From G963676655 sp963676655 (GTDB lineage: Bacteria; Verrucomicrobiota; Lentisphaeria; Victivallales; Victivallaceae): 64,000 nucleotides of DNA. The notes beneath the pieces are model-generated. The model was given only the letters and a program-made list of their open reading frames with translations. It had not been told where the DNA came from and made no database searches. The first letter of the stretch is position 1. Every line of letters begins with the position of its first letter. Below are positions 1 through 8,786 of this stretch, one piece after another. Both the position numbers and the translations under genes were made by a program. The stretch is from NCBI GenBank assembly GCA_963676655.2, contig CAXXKX010000003.1, positions 4,092,001 to 4,156,000 of the forward strand, read 5' to 3'.

Positions 1-1082
1 AAGATATATCCGCATCACACAGTGCAATGTCGTACTTTTGGATTTATTACAGATTGGCTTTGAAATTGCATGAGCCAAAGTATGTCGAACGTTTGAATAA
101 TATGATATCAAAATCGACAAAACCGGTTCCCGGGTATTGTGTCATCCTGCTTGAGAACGGCAACATTAAGGAGGCTTTGACTAGATTGGACGCAATTAAG
201 AACATCACGGATTGGACCGGTCCGGTCGGCATGACACTGTCAGCCAAAGGTTATAAAAACGCCCTGAAAATGTTGTCATCGATTGATGATCCGGAACATA
301 AAATCGCGTTAATAACGAAACTCCTGCTGCTGCAACCGCTGCAGCCGGGAAAAAAACAATTGATTGAACAATTGCTCAGGTTATCAGATAAGACCAAATT
401 TAAGTCAGAGAAAAATAAACAAGCAATTTTCCTCATGTTGATGCTTTGCAATGATAAATTACCGGAAAGCCTGACCGGGCATGTTCGGATGGCATTCGCT
501 CATTTGCCGGTTGCTCAACTTGCTTCATTGCAAGACTATAATTCGCGTTCCAGGGCTGCCTTTTATCTTGCTGATTTCGTCTCAAACGCGAGTGATGAAG
601 CTGTCGCGGCCAAGTTAAAAGACATCTCGGATTATCTGGCGTCCGATCAGGTTGATCGAAAATTGCGGCTTGGAATTACAAGTATCCTGTCTCAAGTTAC
701 AAGACGCATGAGTAGGTATTTTGCACGTTCAAACGGAGATGCGCTGATTCGGCGGCGCGTGAAAAACTGGGGGGGATTATTAACTATTCTTTCCGGGTAT
801 CGTAGAGATACGAGGTATTATATTTACATGTTGTGGTTCAATTATCTTTCCGGTCAGGATGAAAAAGGGCTGATTGCGCTTAAAAATTACAATTCTTCAT
901 ATCGGTTTCATAATTTCATTTCTTATCTTCAGTCATATCTCTGGCTGCCGGAAGCTTACAATAAAAACCGGCTTAAAACTATCAAAGCATTTTTCGAATC
1001 ACCGGCATGGCGGCAGATTTCCCAAAAAAATCCCGGGAAATTCGATGCTTTGCGGAAAAATATAATCAGCTATGCCAAATAA
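1..1082 (+). CDS. Hypothetical protein, 5' end outside window
   Basis: The frame is open to the left edge (an ATG lies at 27, but in-frame codons DISASHSA precede it without a stop), so this is probably the C-terminal part of a longer protein. The visible 351+ residues are mostly predicted helix, rich in Leu, Ala, Lys and Arg, with short hairpin-like stretches such as ENGNIKEALTRLDAIKN that look like tetratricopeptide-type helical pairs. I see no catalytic motif, signal peptide or membrane segment. The C-terminal third (RRRVKNWGGLLTILSGYRR onward) is basic and aromatic. I do not recognise the family. The gene ends 147 bp before hydE and does not obviously belong with it. Confidence 0.6.
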   Translation, partial: DISASHSAMSYFWIYYRLALKLHEPKYVERLNNMISKSTKPVPGYCVILLENGNIKEALTRLDAIKNITDWTGPVGMTLSAKGYKNALKMLSSIDDPEHKIALITKLLLLQPLQPGKKQLIEQLLRLSDKTKFKSEKNKQAIFLMLMLCNDKLPESLTGHVRMAFAHLPVAQLASLQDYNSRSRAAFYLADFVSNASDEAVAAKLKDISDYLASDQVDRKLRLGITSILSQVTRRMSRYFARSNGDALIRRRVKNWGGLLTILSGYRRDTRYYIYMLWFNYLSGQDEKGLIALKNYNSSYRFHNFISYLQSYLWLPEAYNKNRLKTIKAFFESPAWRQISQKNPGKFDALRKNIISYAK

Positions 1083-1146
1083 GGTTATTTGCTGGTAAAA
1101 AACGTAATCAGGATTATATTATATGGAAGTTGGGAGGGATAGTGGC

Positions 1147-1206
1147 GAGTTGTGAGTTGAGAGTTTTGAGTTTCAACTGGCAACTGTAAACTGACAACTG
1201 TAAACT
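1147..1206. repeat. Low-complexity GAGTT / CAACTGTAAACT repeat
   Basis: The intergenic stretch before hydE holds degenerate GAGTT(GT) units followed by two direct copies of CAACTGTAAACT at 1181-1192 and 1195-1206. It looks like simple slippage repeat. No promoter could be picked out inside it. Confidence 0.5.
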
Positions 1207-1229
1207 ATCGTGACTTATGGACTGATGTA

Positions 1230-2321
1230 ATGGATATAGATAAAATATTTGCGAAAATTGACGCCGGAACCGACCTTGAGCGTAATGAGATCAAGGCTTT
1301 GCTGGAACTTGAAGATGAACAACAAATTCAGGGTTTGTTTGACCGTGCCTATAAAGTTAAAGTTGATAATGTCGGGAAAATAGCATACTTTCGCGGTATT
1401 ATCGAATGCAGTAATATATGCACCAAGGATTGTTTCTATTGCGGGATTCGCCGCAGTAACAAACAGGCCGAACGCTTTGAAATGTCGCCTGAAGAAATGA
1501 TTCGGGAAGCGGTCTGGTCTTATGAGAATGACTACGGTTCAATTGTTATTCAGGCCGGGGAGCGTACCGACAAAAAGTTCATCGACATGATCGAAAAAGT
1601 CTTGCTTGAGATCAAAGCCAAAACCAATAACGAACTCGGGATCACCCTCTCTCTGGGAGAACAGACTGAAGAAACCTACCGGCGCTGGTTTGACGCCGGG
1701 GCGCATCGCTATCTGCTGCGGATCGAGTCTTCGAACCGCGACCTCTACCGTCGCCTCCATCCCGTCGATCATGATTATGATGCCCGGCTCGGATGCTTGA
1801 AATTGCTGCGTAAGGTCGGTTATCAGGTCGGAACCGGAGTGATGATCGGGTTGCCTTTCCAGTCAATGGATGATCTGGTTGATGACCTCTTTTTCTTCAA
1901 GAGTATCGATATCGACATGATCGGCATGGGACCGTATCTGGTTCATAGTCAGACTCCATTGGCAAAAGAGATGCCGGACTTCGCGGAAAAGCAGGATTAC
2001 CAGCTGCAGTTGAGTTTGAAAATGATCGCGCTGGCCCGGATTATGTTGAAAGACGTTAATATCGCCGCGACCACCGCGCTGCAGGCGGTTACGCACAACG
2101 GACGGGAGCTTGGCCTGCTGGCCGGCGCCAACGTCATTATGCCGAACGTAACGGAAACCGAATACCGGCCGAATTATCAGTTGTATGACAATAAACCGTG
2201 CCTCGATGAAAATTCCACTATGTGCCGCGGCTGTTTGAGTCGGCGGATTGAGGGCATCGGTGAAACTATCGGTTTTAGTAAATGGGGCGATTCCCCGCAT
2301 TTCCATAAAAGGACAAAGTAA
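1230..2321 (+). CDS. hydE: HydE-like radical SAM protein ([FeFe]-hydrogenase maturase family)
   Basis: This is a 363-residue radical SAM enzyme. The cluster motif CTKDCFYC (about residues 64-71) has the CX3CX2C spacing that binds the 4Fe-4S cluster and SAM. It sits in the context FRGIIECSNICTKDC, typical of the HydE/PylB/BioB branch. Further family signs are a GERTDK loop, LSLGEQTEETYRRW and AHRYLLRIESSNRDLY. Length matches HydE (about 350). HydE helps build the diiron subcluster of [FeFe]-hydrogenase together with HydF and HydG, neither of which is in view. C-terminal cysteines (CLDENSTMCRGC, about 331-342) fit the auxiliary-cluster region that is variably kept in HydE. The polysaccharide deacetylase starts 8 bp downstream, so the two are probably co-transcribed. 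An unassigned HydE-like paralogue is the main alternative. Confidence 0.82.
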   Translation: MDIDKIFAKIDAGTDLERNEIKALLELEDEQQIQGLFDRAYKVKVDNVGKIAYFRGIIECSNICTKDCFYCGIRRSNKQAERFEMSPEEMIREAVWSYENDYGSIVIQAGERTDKKFIDMIEKVLLEIKAKTNNELGITLSLGEQTEETYRRWFDAGAHRYLLRIESSNRDLYRRLHPVDHDYDARLGCLKLLRKVGYQVGTGVMIGLPFQSMDDLVDDLFFFKSIDIDMIGMGPYLVHSQTPLAKEMPDFAEKQDYQLQLSLKMIALARIMLKDVNIAATTALQAVTHNGRELGLLAGANVIMPNVTETEYRPNYQLYDNKPCLDENSTMCRGCLSRRIEGIGETIGFSKWGDSPHFHKRTK

Positions 2322-2328
2322 GGATATT

Positions 2329-3129
2329 ATGAAATCAATCATCATGAACCTGTTTCCGGGGGGGAAACCCCGTGCCGCCACTTTCAGTTATGACGACGGA
2401 GTGCATCAGGATAAACCTCTGGCTGAACTCTTTAATAAATATGGCTTGAAAGCCACATTTCATCTTAACGGCGGAACTTTGGGCGGAGGCAACCGGATCA
2501 GCAAAGATGAGATCGATATTTATGACGGCCATGAAGTTTCCTGCCATTCCCTGACGCATCCGACTTTGACCAACGTCAATCTTGAATCTGCGGTTTACCA
2601 GATCATTGAGGACCGGAAAATTCTCGAGTCGCTGACCGGTCAGCCGGTGGTCGGCATGTCGTATCCCAACGGCGCTTATGACAGCAGAGTCATCGCCATT
2701 CTGAAAACCTGCGGCATCGTTTATTGCCGCACCGTAGTTTCAACCGGCGCTTATTCCCTGCCGGACGATTTTCTGGCCTGGCACCCGACCTGTCATCATC
2801 ATGATGAACGGGTATTCGAGCTGATTGACAAAGTGACTTTCCGTGATCGCTTGAATGTGTTGTACATCTGGGGACACGCTTATGAGTTTGATCGTAACGA
2901 GCACTACAACAACTGGGGCCATATCGAGGAAATCTGCAAGCGAGTCAGTGAAATCGAGGATTGCTGGTTTGCCACCAATATTGAGATTTACCGTTATGCG
3001 ACCGCGCTGAAACAGCTGGTATTCACGGTAGATGGAACCGTCGCTATGAATCCGACAGCCCTTGACCTCTGGATCGCAGTCGACGGACAGCCGGTAAAAA
3101 TTCCTTCCGGCCAGACCGTTACGTTGTAA
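2329..3129 (+). CDS. Polysaccharide deacetylase family protein (NodB homology, CE4)
   Basis: The 266-residue protein reads TFSYDDGVHQD (about 15-25), the NodB motif 1 with the Asp-Asp pair. HSLTHPTL (about 72-79) follows as motif 2 with the two metal-binding His. Then come SYPNGAYDS and a late HAYEFD. CE4 enzymes remove N- or O-acetyl groups from polysaccharides with a divalent metal. There is no signal peptide, so it is probably cytoplasmic or acts on an intracellular sugar. I chose ATG 2329, with AAGGA just upstream, over earlier in-frame starts that would overlap hydE. The last third (from 2780) is duplicated at 10766-11115 as a headless fragment. The C-terminal tail (KQLVFTVDGTVAMNPTALDL onward) is a small beta domain found in related uncharacterised deacetylases. 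Confidence 0.85.
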   Translation: MKSIIMNLFPGGKPRAATFSYDDGVHQDKPLAELFNKYGLKATFHLNGGTLGGGNRISKDEIDIYDGHEVSCHSLTHPTLTNVNLESAVYQIIEDRKILESLTGQPVVGMSYPNGAYDSRVIAILKTCGIVYCRTVVSTGAYSLPDDFLAWHPTCHHHDERVFELIDKVTFRDRLNVLYIWGHAYEFDRNEHYNNWGHIEEICKRVSEIEDCWFATNIEIYRYATALKQLVFTVDGTVAMNPTALDLWIAVDGQPVKIPSGQTVTL

Positions 3130-4132
3130 CCGGCATCAATCAGGATCGGATACTTGGATTATCTGGCGTATTGCCTTTATTTCCGAAATAATCAATTATC
3201 TGTTAATACTGAGTTTATGAACGACTCAATAATTGATTGAACATATTCAACCCTCGCCAGATTTGTTATCCATTGGTGAGGTATATTGTTCAGTCCATAG
3301 ATCAACCCGGCCAGCCCTCCTGTCACGGCTCCTGTTGTGTCTGTGTCTTCTCCCAAATTTACGGCGTTCAAAACGGCACCGGAAAAGTTGGAGTTTTGGC
3401 TGCAGCACCATATCGATGCTTCGAGAGTGTGTACAACATAACCTGATGCCGATATTTTTTTCGATTTTTCTTTAAGAATTGATTTCGTTAAAATTCTCTG
3501 CAAAATAACCTTTTCGTCAGCCGGAATGTATTTTCCTAAATGTTTTGAGGCATAGTCAAGAGCATTACCTAGCGGTAATCCTTCTATAATTGCTTTAACA
3601 AGCAGAGAATAATAAGCACAACAAAGCTGAGATCGAATATGACCATGGGTGAATTTTGAAACCTCAAAGCTTTTGGCTATGATTTCTTCAGGACTATTTT
3701 GATAGAAATATATTGATGCAGGAAGTATTCGCATAAGAGATCCGTTCCCGTTTGATAAAACGTCAGTTCTTGCGCAGTTTGCATGATCCCGGTCATGCCC
3801 GAAAGCGATAATCGCGTCTGTTGTTGCCATGCCTGCATCGAAGACCTCGTTATGGGCCGTCATGAATGAATCATAAAGCCATTTTTCAAAGCAGGTCATA
3901 ATATTTTCAGGATTGTAACCATTGGTTAGACTAAACATTGTACAGAGAGCCAGTGAACTGTCGTCGGACCATGTTCCCGGGGACTGATTATGGGTGCCAT
4001 AGCCAGTCATTCCGGTTATATGAAATGAGTCGCGCGGTTGAAATTCGACCGGAACCCCCAACGCGTCTCCAATGATTAGCCCGATCAGGCCGCCATATAT
4101 CTTTTTTCTATTGTTTGTTTCCTGTTTCATTT
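2780..4132. repeat. 1353-bp segmental duplication, copy A
   Basis: This segment matches 10766-12118 base for base in register (offset 7986 throughout, no net insertion or deletion). Similarity stops abruptly at both ends (2779 and 4133 differ). It spans the 3' third of the deacetylase, the intergenic gap and the whole ADP-ribosylglycohydrolase gene. The copies are in direct orientation. No terminal inverted repeats or target duplication are visible at the edges. Confidence 0.92.
3192..4130 (-). CDS. ADP-ribosylglycohydrolase family protein (copy A)
   Basis: The 312-residue protein opens with GGLIGLIIGDALGVPVEF and has TWSDDSSLALC (about 53-63), the acidic metal-binding motif of DraG/ARH enzymes. 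Near the C terminus is GEDTDTTGAVTGGLAG, the second Mg-binding motif. The family hydrolyses ADP-ribose from modified Arg, Ser or other acceptors, or from nucleic acid. Both metal motifs are intact, so activity is likely. The ATG sits 12 bp after the stop of the upstream small gene at 4143-4832, suggesting an operon. It converges on the deacetylase. A paralogue at 11178-12116 differs at about 18 of 312 residues. Proteins of this family sometimes act as immunity proteins against ADP-ribosylating toxins. That role here is inference. Confidence 0.9.
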   Translation of the reverse strand: MKQETNNRKKIYGGLIGLIIGDALGVPVEFQPRDSFHITGMTGYGTHNQSPGTWSDDSSLALCTMFSLTNGYNPENIMTCFEKWLYDSFMTAHNEVFDAGMATTDAIIAFGHDRDHANCARTDVLSNGNGSLMRILPASIYFYQNSPEEIIAKSFEVSKFTHGHIRSQLCCAYYSLLVKAIIEGLPLGNALDYASKHLGKYIPADEKVILQRILTKSILKEKSKKISASGYVVHTLEASIWCCSQNSNFSGAVLNAVNLGEDTDTTGAVTGGLAGLIYGLNNIPHQWITNLARVEYVQSIIESFINSVLTDN

Positions 4133-4142
4133 TCTTGAAGTG

Positions 4143-4832
4143 TTAAGTTGAGTGCGGTTCTTTGCGAAATGCGTATTTGTGACCAAATCCTTTACTGGTC
4201 GCAATTACTTTATCATTTCCTGTAGCCGTAACATTGTCAGTATTTGTCAGTTCATTGAAGATAAAACGTTCAAGTTCCTGAAATGTATCGACAAGATTGG
4301 AATGCAAGTGAAAATCCAGATCACGCAAGCAGGGATTCATCTCCATTACATACATTAAATTGCGGTTTTCCCCTTTGTATTCCCGTAGCAAAATGATTGG
4401 ACATTTGTATTCAAGGTTTAGTTTTTCAACATCCCGCGGGATTTCTCCTGCCTGCAATTTGTCGGCAATTCCAAACGGATTCATCCAAGACCATTTTTTT
4501 GATTTTTCGAGGTCGAAACCGCATTTTGCCACAAAAGGCCTCAGCATTTCAAGATTATAGCTGATTGTGTTTTGACATTGCCACAATGGAATGGGTTTTC
4601 CGCAGAAGATTAAGATCATCAGCTCAAATTGAATAAACTCCTTCGATTTCCAGAAATGTCCAATTTTGGCTTCTGCGATTTCCACAGGAAAAGGATTTGT
4701 CCTGCCAAAGCGTTTGAAAAAAGTATCGTTTTCATCAATAAAAATTATTGACTGTTGACGAGTCCATATTTGTGAATCAGAACCGTTGGATAATGAATCG
4801 TAGAAATCATGGAATTTGCTGATAATTCTCAT
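4143..4832 (-). CDS. Hypothetical protein, 229 aa
   Basis: This is a soluble protein with no signal peptide, beginning MRIISKFHDFYDS. I have the impression that similar N termini occur in uncharacterised proteins scattered among bacteria, but I cannot name a family. It contains Cys residues at CGKPIPLWQC and a run of charged residues, and no catalytic motif stands out. The ATG at 4832 is preceded by a GGGGAT purine stretch. It is followed after 12 bp by the ADP-ribosylglycohydrolase gene, so they are likely co-transcribed. The second ADP-ribosylglycohydrolase copy is preceded by a different small gene (12218-12652). Confidence 0.7.
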   Translation of the reverse strand: MRIISKFHDFYDSLSNGSDSQIWTRQQSIIFIDENDTFFKRFGRTNPFPVEIAEAKIGHFWKSKEFIQFELMILIFCGKPIPLWQCQNTISYNLEMLRPFVAKCGFDLEKSKKWSWMNPFGIADKLQAGEIPRDVEKLNLEYKCPIILLREYKGENRNLMYVMEMNPCLRDLDFHLHSNLVDTFQELERFIFNELTNTDNVTATGNDKVIATSKGFGHKYAFRKEPHST

Positions 4833-4930
4833 TACATCCCCAATTTATCAGTGTAATATTGATTTGACTTACAACTATGTTCCATCGTAAGGACAAAGTC
4901 AAATTTACTTAGCAACTTTTTAGCAAATTT

Positions 4931-4999
4931 GATTAGTTCCCTGCGTTTATATTGATTAGTTCCCTGCGTTTATATTGATTAGTTTCCTGCGTTTATATT
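4931..4999. repeat. Three tandem 23-bp repeats
   Basis: The unit starting GATTAGTTCCCTGCG occurs three times in direct tandem (4931, 4954, 4977), the third with one C-to-T change. It lies in the 4833-5186 gap upstream of the amidohydrolase gene. I see nothing else definite in that gap. Confidence 0.9.
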
Positions 5000-5186
5000 G
5001 TCACAATTGAACTCTTGTTTCTTTCAGGTGAAGATGCATTGAATGGGATAATTTATCGACTTTGACCATTCGAGCCTAAGAGGTTTATTCTTTGATTCTT
5101 CTTTCATTGCTGGATTGGAAAAGTTGTGGTGGATGGTCTATATTAAATAAAAATCAATTTTCTTTATGGGAGTAATACAAATACAA

Positions 5187-6068
5187 ATGTTTATCGACAT
5201 TCATGCTCATGCGTATCTTTATCCTTGTCCGCCGCAGGATGGCTATACGCAGTTTCCGAACCCGGAGGAAGTCATTGCCCGGCAAGACGAGCTTGGTATC
5301 GAATGCTCGATAATTCAGCCATTGATTGGGCCGGAATGTTATCTGCCGCAATCCAATGAAGAAATTCTGGAAATGTGCAGACGCTATCCCGGGCGCTTTC
5401 TGCCGGCGTGCAATATCGATCCGCGCGGGATAAAAAACAGTGTCGAGACGGATTTTTCGATATGGCTGGACTGGTATAAAGCGCAAGGCTGTATTTTAAT
5501 TGGGGAATTCATGCCTAATCTTCCATTCCTCGATCCTCTGGTTCAAAACTTTTTTAAATATGCTGAACGTTCCGGTCTGCCGCTGACTTTTGACATCTCC
5601 GACCGGCTTGGCGGAGATTACGGGCTCTATGACGAACCGGGACTTCCGCAGCTTGAAAAATGCCTGCAGAACTTTCCGGATTTAATAATCTTCGGGCATG
5701 GTCCTGCTTTTTGGGCGGAAATCAGCCAACTCGAAAGCCTTGAGGATCGTGCGAAATACCCTGAATATCCGATAAAGGAGGAAGGCGTCGTGCCCGGATT
5801 ATTGCGGCGCTACGAAAATATGTGGGGAGATCTTTCCGCCGGAAGCGGCTACAACGCTTTGGCGCGCGATCCTGAATACGCGGCAAAATTCCTGACCGAA
5901 TTCCAGGATAAACTTTGTTTTGGCACTGATATGTGCAAAGCTGATGCGGTCGTTCCGCTGCCGCGTTTCCTGATCGAACTGAAGGACAGCGGCAGGATTT
6001 CTCAAAACGTATTTAACAAGATCGCCAGAGAGAACGCGATAAAAGTGTTCAATCTGAAGTCCTGTTAA
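5187..6068 (+). CDS. Amidohydrolase 2 family TIM-barrel metal-dependent hydrolase
   Basis: The N terminus MFIDIHAHAYL carries the HxH metal motif that opens amidohydrolase-2 proteins. Later come FGHGPAFW (about residue 172) for a barrel His and a late FGTDMC for the catalytic Asp, in the usual order of the ACMSD/uronate-type hydrolases. The 293-residue length is normal. It probably hydrolyses or decarboxylates a small cyclic or aromatic compound; the substrate cannot be read. I prefer ATG 5187, which puts HxH at the extreme N terminus and has GGGAG upstream, over ATG 5166, which has no ribosome site. It stands alone on the plus strand, tail to tail with the glycoside hydrolase at 6111-8786, and may serve the same catabolic pathway. 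Confidence 0.85.
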   Translation: MFIDIHAHAYLYPCPPQDGYTQFPNPEEVIARQDELGIECSIIQPLIGPECYLPQSNEEILEMCRRYPGRFLPACNIDPRGIKNSVETDFSIWLDWYKAQGCILIGEFMPNLPFLDPLVQNFFKYAERSGLPLTFDISDRLGGDYGLYDEPGLPQLEKCLQNFPDLIIFGHGPAFWAEISQLESLEDRAKYPEYPIKEEGVVPGLLRRYENMWGDLSAGSGYNALARDPEYAAKFLTEFQDKLCFGTDMCKADAVVPLPRFLIELKDSGRISQNVFNKIARENAIKVFNLKSC

Positions 6069-6110
6069 GATTCGAATAACAATCAGAACAAAGCATTGAC
6101 GGCTTCCTCA

Positions 6111-8786
6111 TTATTTTTTTATCGGGGCAACGAATAATTTCATTTCCAGCGGCTGTAAGGCAATCTGCATGACAGAGGCTAAATCACCGGATTGTTTTGT
6201 GAAACCATTCGGGCCGAGGATATATTCATTTGCGTTTTGCTCGAAAGGGTGAGTTTGCAATTCGGGAAGATCAAGCAGATTGATTTTGATGTTTTTCGGT
6301 TTGTTTGAGGTATTGATCAGCATCAAACCGACTAGCTTTTCCGGATCGATAAAGCCGAGACAGGCGATAGACCGGGCGCTGCTTTTTGAATAGACATAAT
6401 GTGTCTTCAGGAATTTGTTGAACAGATAAAGCAATCGGGCTGTCGGGCGGATTTCCTCGCAGTCTTTGCTCATCAGGCCAAAGGTTCCCCCGCCGCGCGA
6501 GTGCCACTGCTGGGCAATATCCAGATCGGCTTTGATCAGGTTGTATAGTACCGCCGCCATCCAGATTGCTCCTTTCCAGGTTCTCTGGCGCGGATCATGC
6601 GGCCGCCAGTTGTAATTCATATTGTACTCGGTCAGCGCCAGTTCGACTTTTTTCCCGGGAGTTATCGCATTGACGGCTTGCCGAATCGCTATGACGTCGT
6701 TGCCGAATGTATATGCCTTGCCCATCAAATAGGCGTCGCCGGTCTCGGATGACCCGGTCGGGTACTTGTGCCATGAGATAAAATCAGTGTTCTGATGACA
6801 GTGTTTGTAAAAGTCCGTAATCCCGCTAATAGTCGGATAGCAGGGGGCATACCCGCCGATCTTAATATCCGGGTTGAGTTTTTTGAGCTTTGCCGCGGTT
6901 AAATTATACATTTTCCAGAGAGAACGGTCCGGTTTGATACCGCGAAAATATACTTCATTGTAGATTTCCCAATATTTCACTTTAATCTTTTGCTGCATAA
7001 AGTGTTTCAGCAAATCGGCGCAAAGCGTGGCAAAGTGTTCCCGGTCTTCAGGTTGTTCCGGCTTGATATATGGCGGGATTTTATTGATGCAAATCATTAT
7101 TTCACGTTCAGTGTGTCCCTTTAACAGCTTGCTTATTCCCGAATCAAGAGCCTGGTAGTTGTGCGGGCCGTTGATTCCTGTCGGATAAATTTTTGCCAGG
7201 TTCCAACCGGAATGCAGTCTGAATATCCGGCATCCGATCTTATCCATTATTTTCAGGTATTTGTCGAATTCCGGATTTTCGGAGTCCATGAATCCGGTTT
7301 CATTGGTGCTGAACAGCCGGGGATTTATTTGCCCGGTAATCAGGTTGTAATTCACCGTGGCGCACGGGGGCGTAAGAGATGTTTTTCTATTCTTCTCAAC
7401 CAGACCTGTCAGTTTGACGGCATCGGACGTTTTTTTAATCCCGGTGATTTTAAGCAGTATCTGGGACGATATGCTTGACACATTGAGCGGAACCGTCCGG
7501 TTTTCCTCTTTCAGGAAACGGGAAAACATATTCGAGAATTCGACTGACGCGATTTCCTTGTCCGGTTCCGGGTTTTTCCAGACAAACAGCGATATATGAA
7601 AGTCGATAACCGGTGATTTTGCGTTATACAGAAATAATGCATCGGGAGTTTCCGCGGTTCTGGCCGAGCCTGAAATATTAATTTCCTCACGAATTGGAAT
7701 CTCGATCGTTGAACCATCGCGGTATTTTACTTTATAGAAGGCGACTTTCTGGCCCAGTTCTCCCTGCCAGTATTCGGTGTGTAGAAATGCCAGCGCGGCA
7801 AATTTGCTTTTGACCGGGATGATGGCTTTTTTCGGCAAATCAGGGTATTTCTTACAATGCAGAGCAATAAACGAAGGTTTTAGTTTCAAATCAAGGCCGG
7901 CGACCGGGCGATTGAAGAAATCAAGGCAGGTGCGGTTGAATATATTAAAATCCGGATACGCAGCAGGAGTTTGCGTTGCTTTTCCCAGCGGGACATCGAC
8001 ACAGGAGTTTGCCGACAGTTTGAAGCTGGTATTTTCGGCCCCCGATGTTGGTTTTACTTCGACTTTGAGCTTATATATAGATCGCTTGCCGTCGATTTCT
8101 GCGGCTAATGGCAATTCATGAGTTCCGACGGATGACGCATCGGTCTGCCAGGTGAATTTTGTAACCGGACTGAATTTTCCGTGTGGTGTGTAGTTCCGGG
8201 ATGGACTCAGGACTATGCAGTCCAGTGCCGGAGACGGTTTTCTGCCATCGATCATAACTCCGAATTTTTTTCCTATTTGCCGGTTTGAATAAATCCCGAA
8301 CAGTCGCCAGGAATAATCTTCCGAGCGTTTCCAGTTCCATTTTTCTTCAACCAGCTTGTCGTTGACGGTTTTGCGCAAACATAAGGCGCCGTTTTTAGCC
8401 CGGACCCAGATTGCGTACGGCTTGCCGTCTTGAGGAAAATCAGCGACAAATATGGTCTGGTATTTTTTTGTGCCGCTAACGCTTTTGCCGAATGAAGCTT
8501 CGGCATCCTGCTGGATGACGGAATCACTATGTCCATGTTCGGATGCCTTGAAAACCTTGATTCCGGTTGCCGGATTTACCGTCCTGCCGTTAAAGCGAAG
8601 CGAGGCTTTTTTCGCGTCGGGTGATATAGCTGCCTCCAGAATAAACTCATCACCGGCTTTGACTGGTGAATTTGACTTTAAATCAAGACTAGCGGTTCCA
8701 GCCTGTAAACCGAGACATCCGGTTAAGAGACCTGAAATGATTTTCCCGTTTTTCATGTAAGATTGACCTGTTTTCATTACGGGCAT
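6111..8786 (-). CDS. Secreted glycoside hydrolase, clan GH-A (GH39-like)
   Basis: This 891-residue exported enzyme has an N-terminal region of beta domains and, from about residue 510, a TIM barrel. KYWEIYNEVY (Glu near 610) gives the Asn-Glu acid/base signature of clan A. LALTEYNMNY (Glu near 719) supplies the likely nucleophile. A beta-sandwich follows. It should cleave a beta-linked sugar; family and substrate are not resolvable by eye. The export signal (MKNGKIISGLLTGCLGLQAG) starts at residue 11 and holds LTGC, so a lipoprotein is possible. The gene overlaps the pseudopilin stop: ATG 8786 lies inside the upstream gene, ATG 8777 overlaps the stop as TAATG, and ATG 8756 begins the export signal directly. 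Translation is probably coupled. It is the last gene of the LacI module. Confidence 0.83.
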   Translation of the reverse strand: MPVMKTGQSYMKNGKIISGLLTGCLGLQAGTASLDLKSNSPVKAGDEFILEAAISPDAKKASLRFNGRTVNPATGIKVFKASEHGHSDSVIQQDAEASFGKSVSGTKKYQTIFVADFPQDGKPYAIWVRAKNGALCLRKTVNDKLVEEKWNWKRSEDYSWRLFGIYSNRQIGKKFGVMIDGRKPSPALDCIVLSPSRNYTPHGKFSPVTKFTWQTDASSVGTHELPLAAEIDGKRSIYKLKVEVKPTSGAENTSFKLSANSCVDVPLGKATQTPAAYPDFNIFNRTCLDFFNRPVAGLDLKLKPSFIALHCKKYPDLPKKAIIPVKSKFAALAFLHTEYWQGELGQKVAFYKVKYRDGSTIEIPIREEINISGSARTAETPDALFLYNAKSPVIDFHISLFVWKNPEPDKEIASVEFSNMFSRFLKEENRTVPLNVSSISSQILLKITGIKKTSDAVKLTGLVEKNRKTSLTPPCATVNYNLITGQINPRLFSTNETGFMDSENPEFDKYLKIMDKIGCRIFRLHSGWNLAKIYPTGINGPHNYQALDSGISKLLKGHTEREIMICINKIPPYIKPEQPEDREHFATLCADLLKHFMQQKIKVKYWEIYNEVYFRGIKPDRSLWKMYNLTAAKLKKLNPDIKIGGYAPCYPTISGITDFYKHCHQNTDFISWHKYPTGSSETGDAYLMGKAYTFGNDVIAIRQAVNAITPGKKVELALTEYNMNYNWRPHDPRQRTWKGAIWMAAVLYNLIKADLDIAQQWHSRGGGTFGLMSKDCEEIRPTARLLYLFNKFLKTHYVYSKSSARSIACLGFIDPEKLVGLMLINTSNKPKNIKINLLDLPELQTHPFEQNANEYILGPNGFTKQSGDLASVMQIALQPLEMKLFVAPIKK

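Noticed and set aside
1863..2381. A 172-residue minus-strand frame opposite hydE
   Set aside because: It overlaps a clear radical SAM gene and has no recognisable content.
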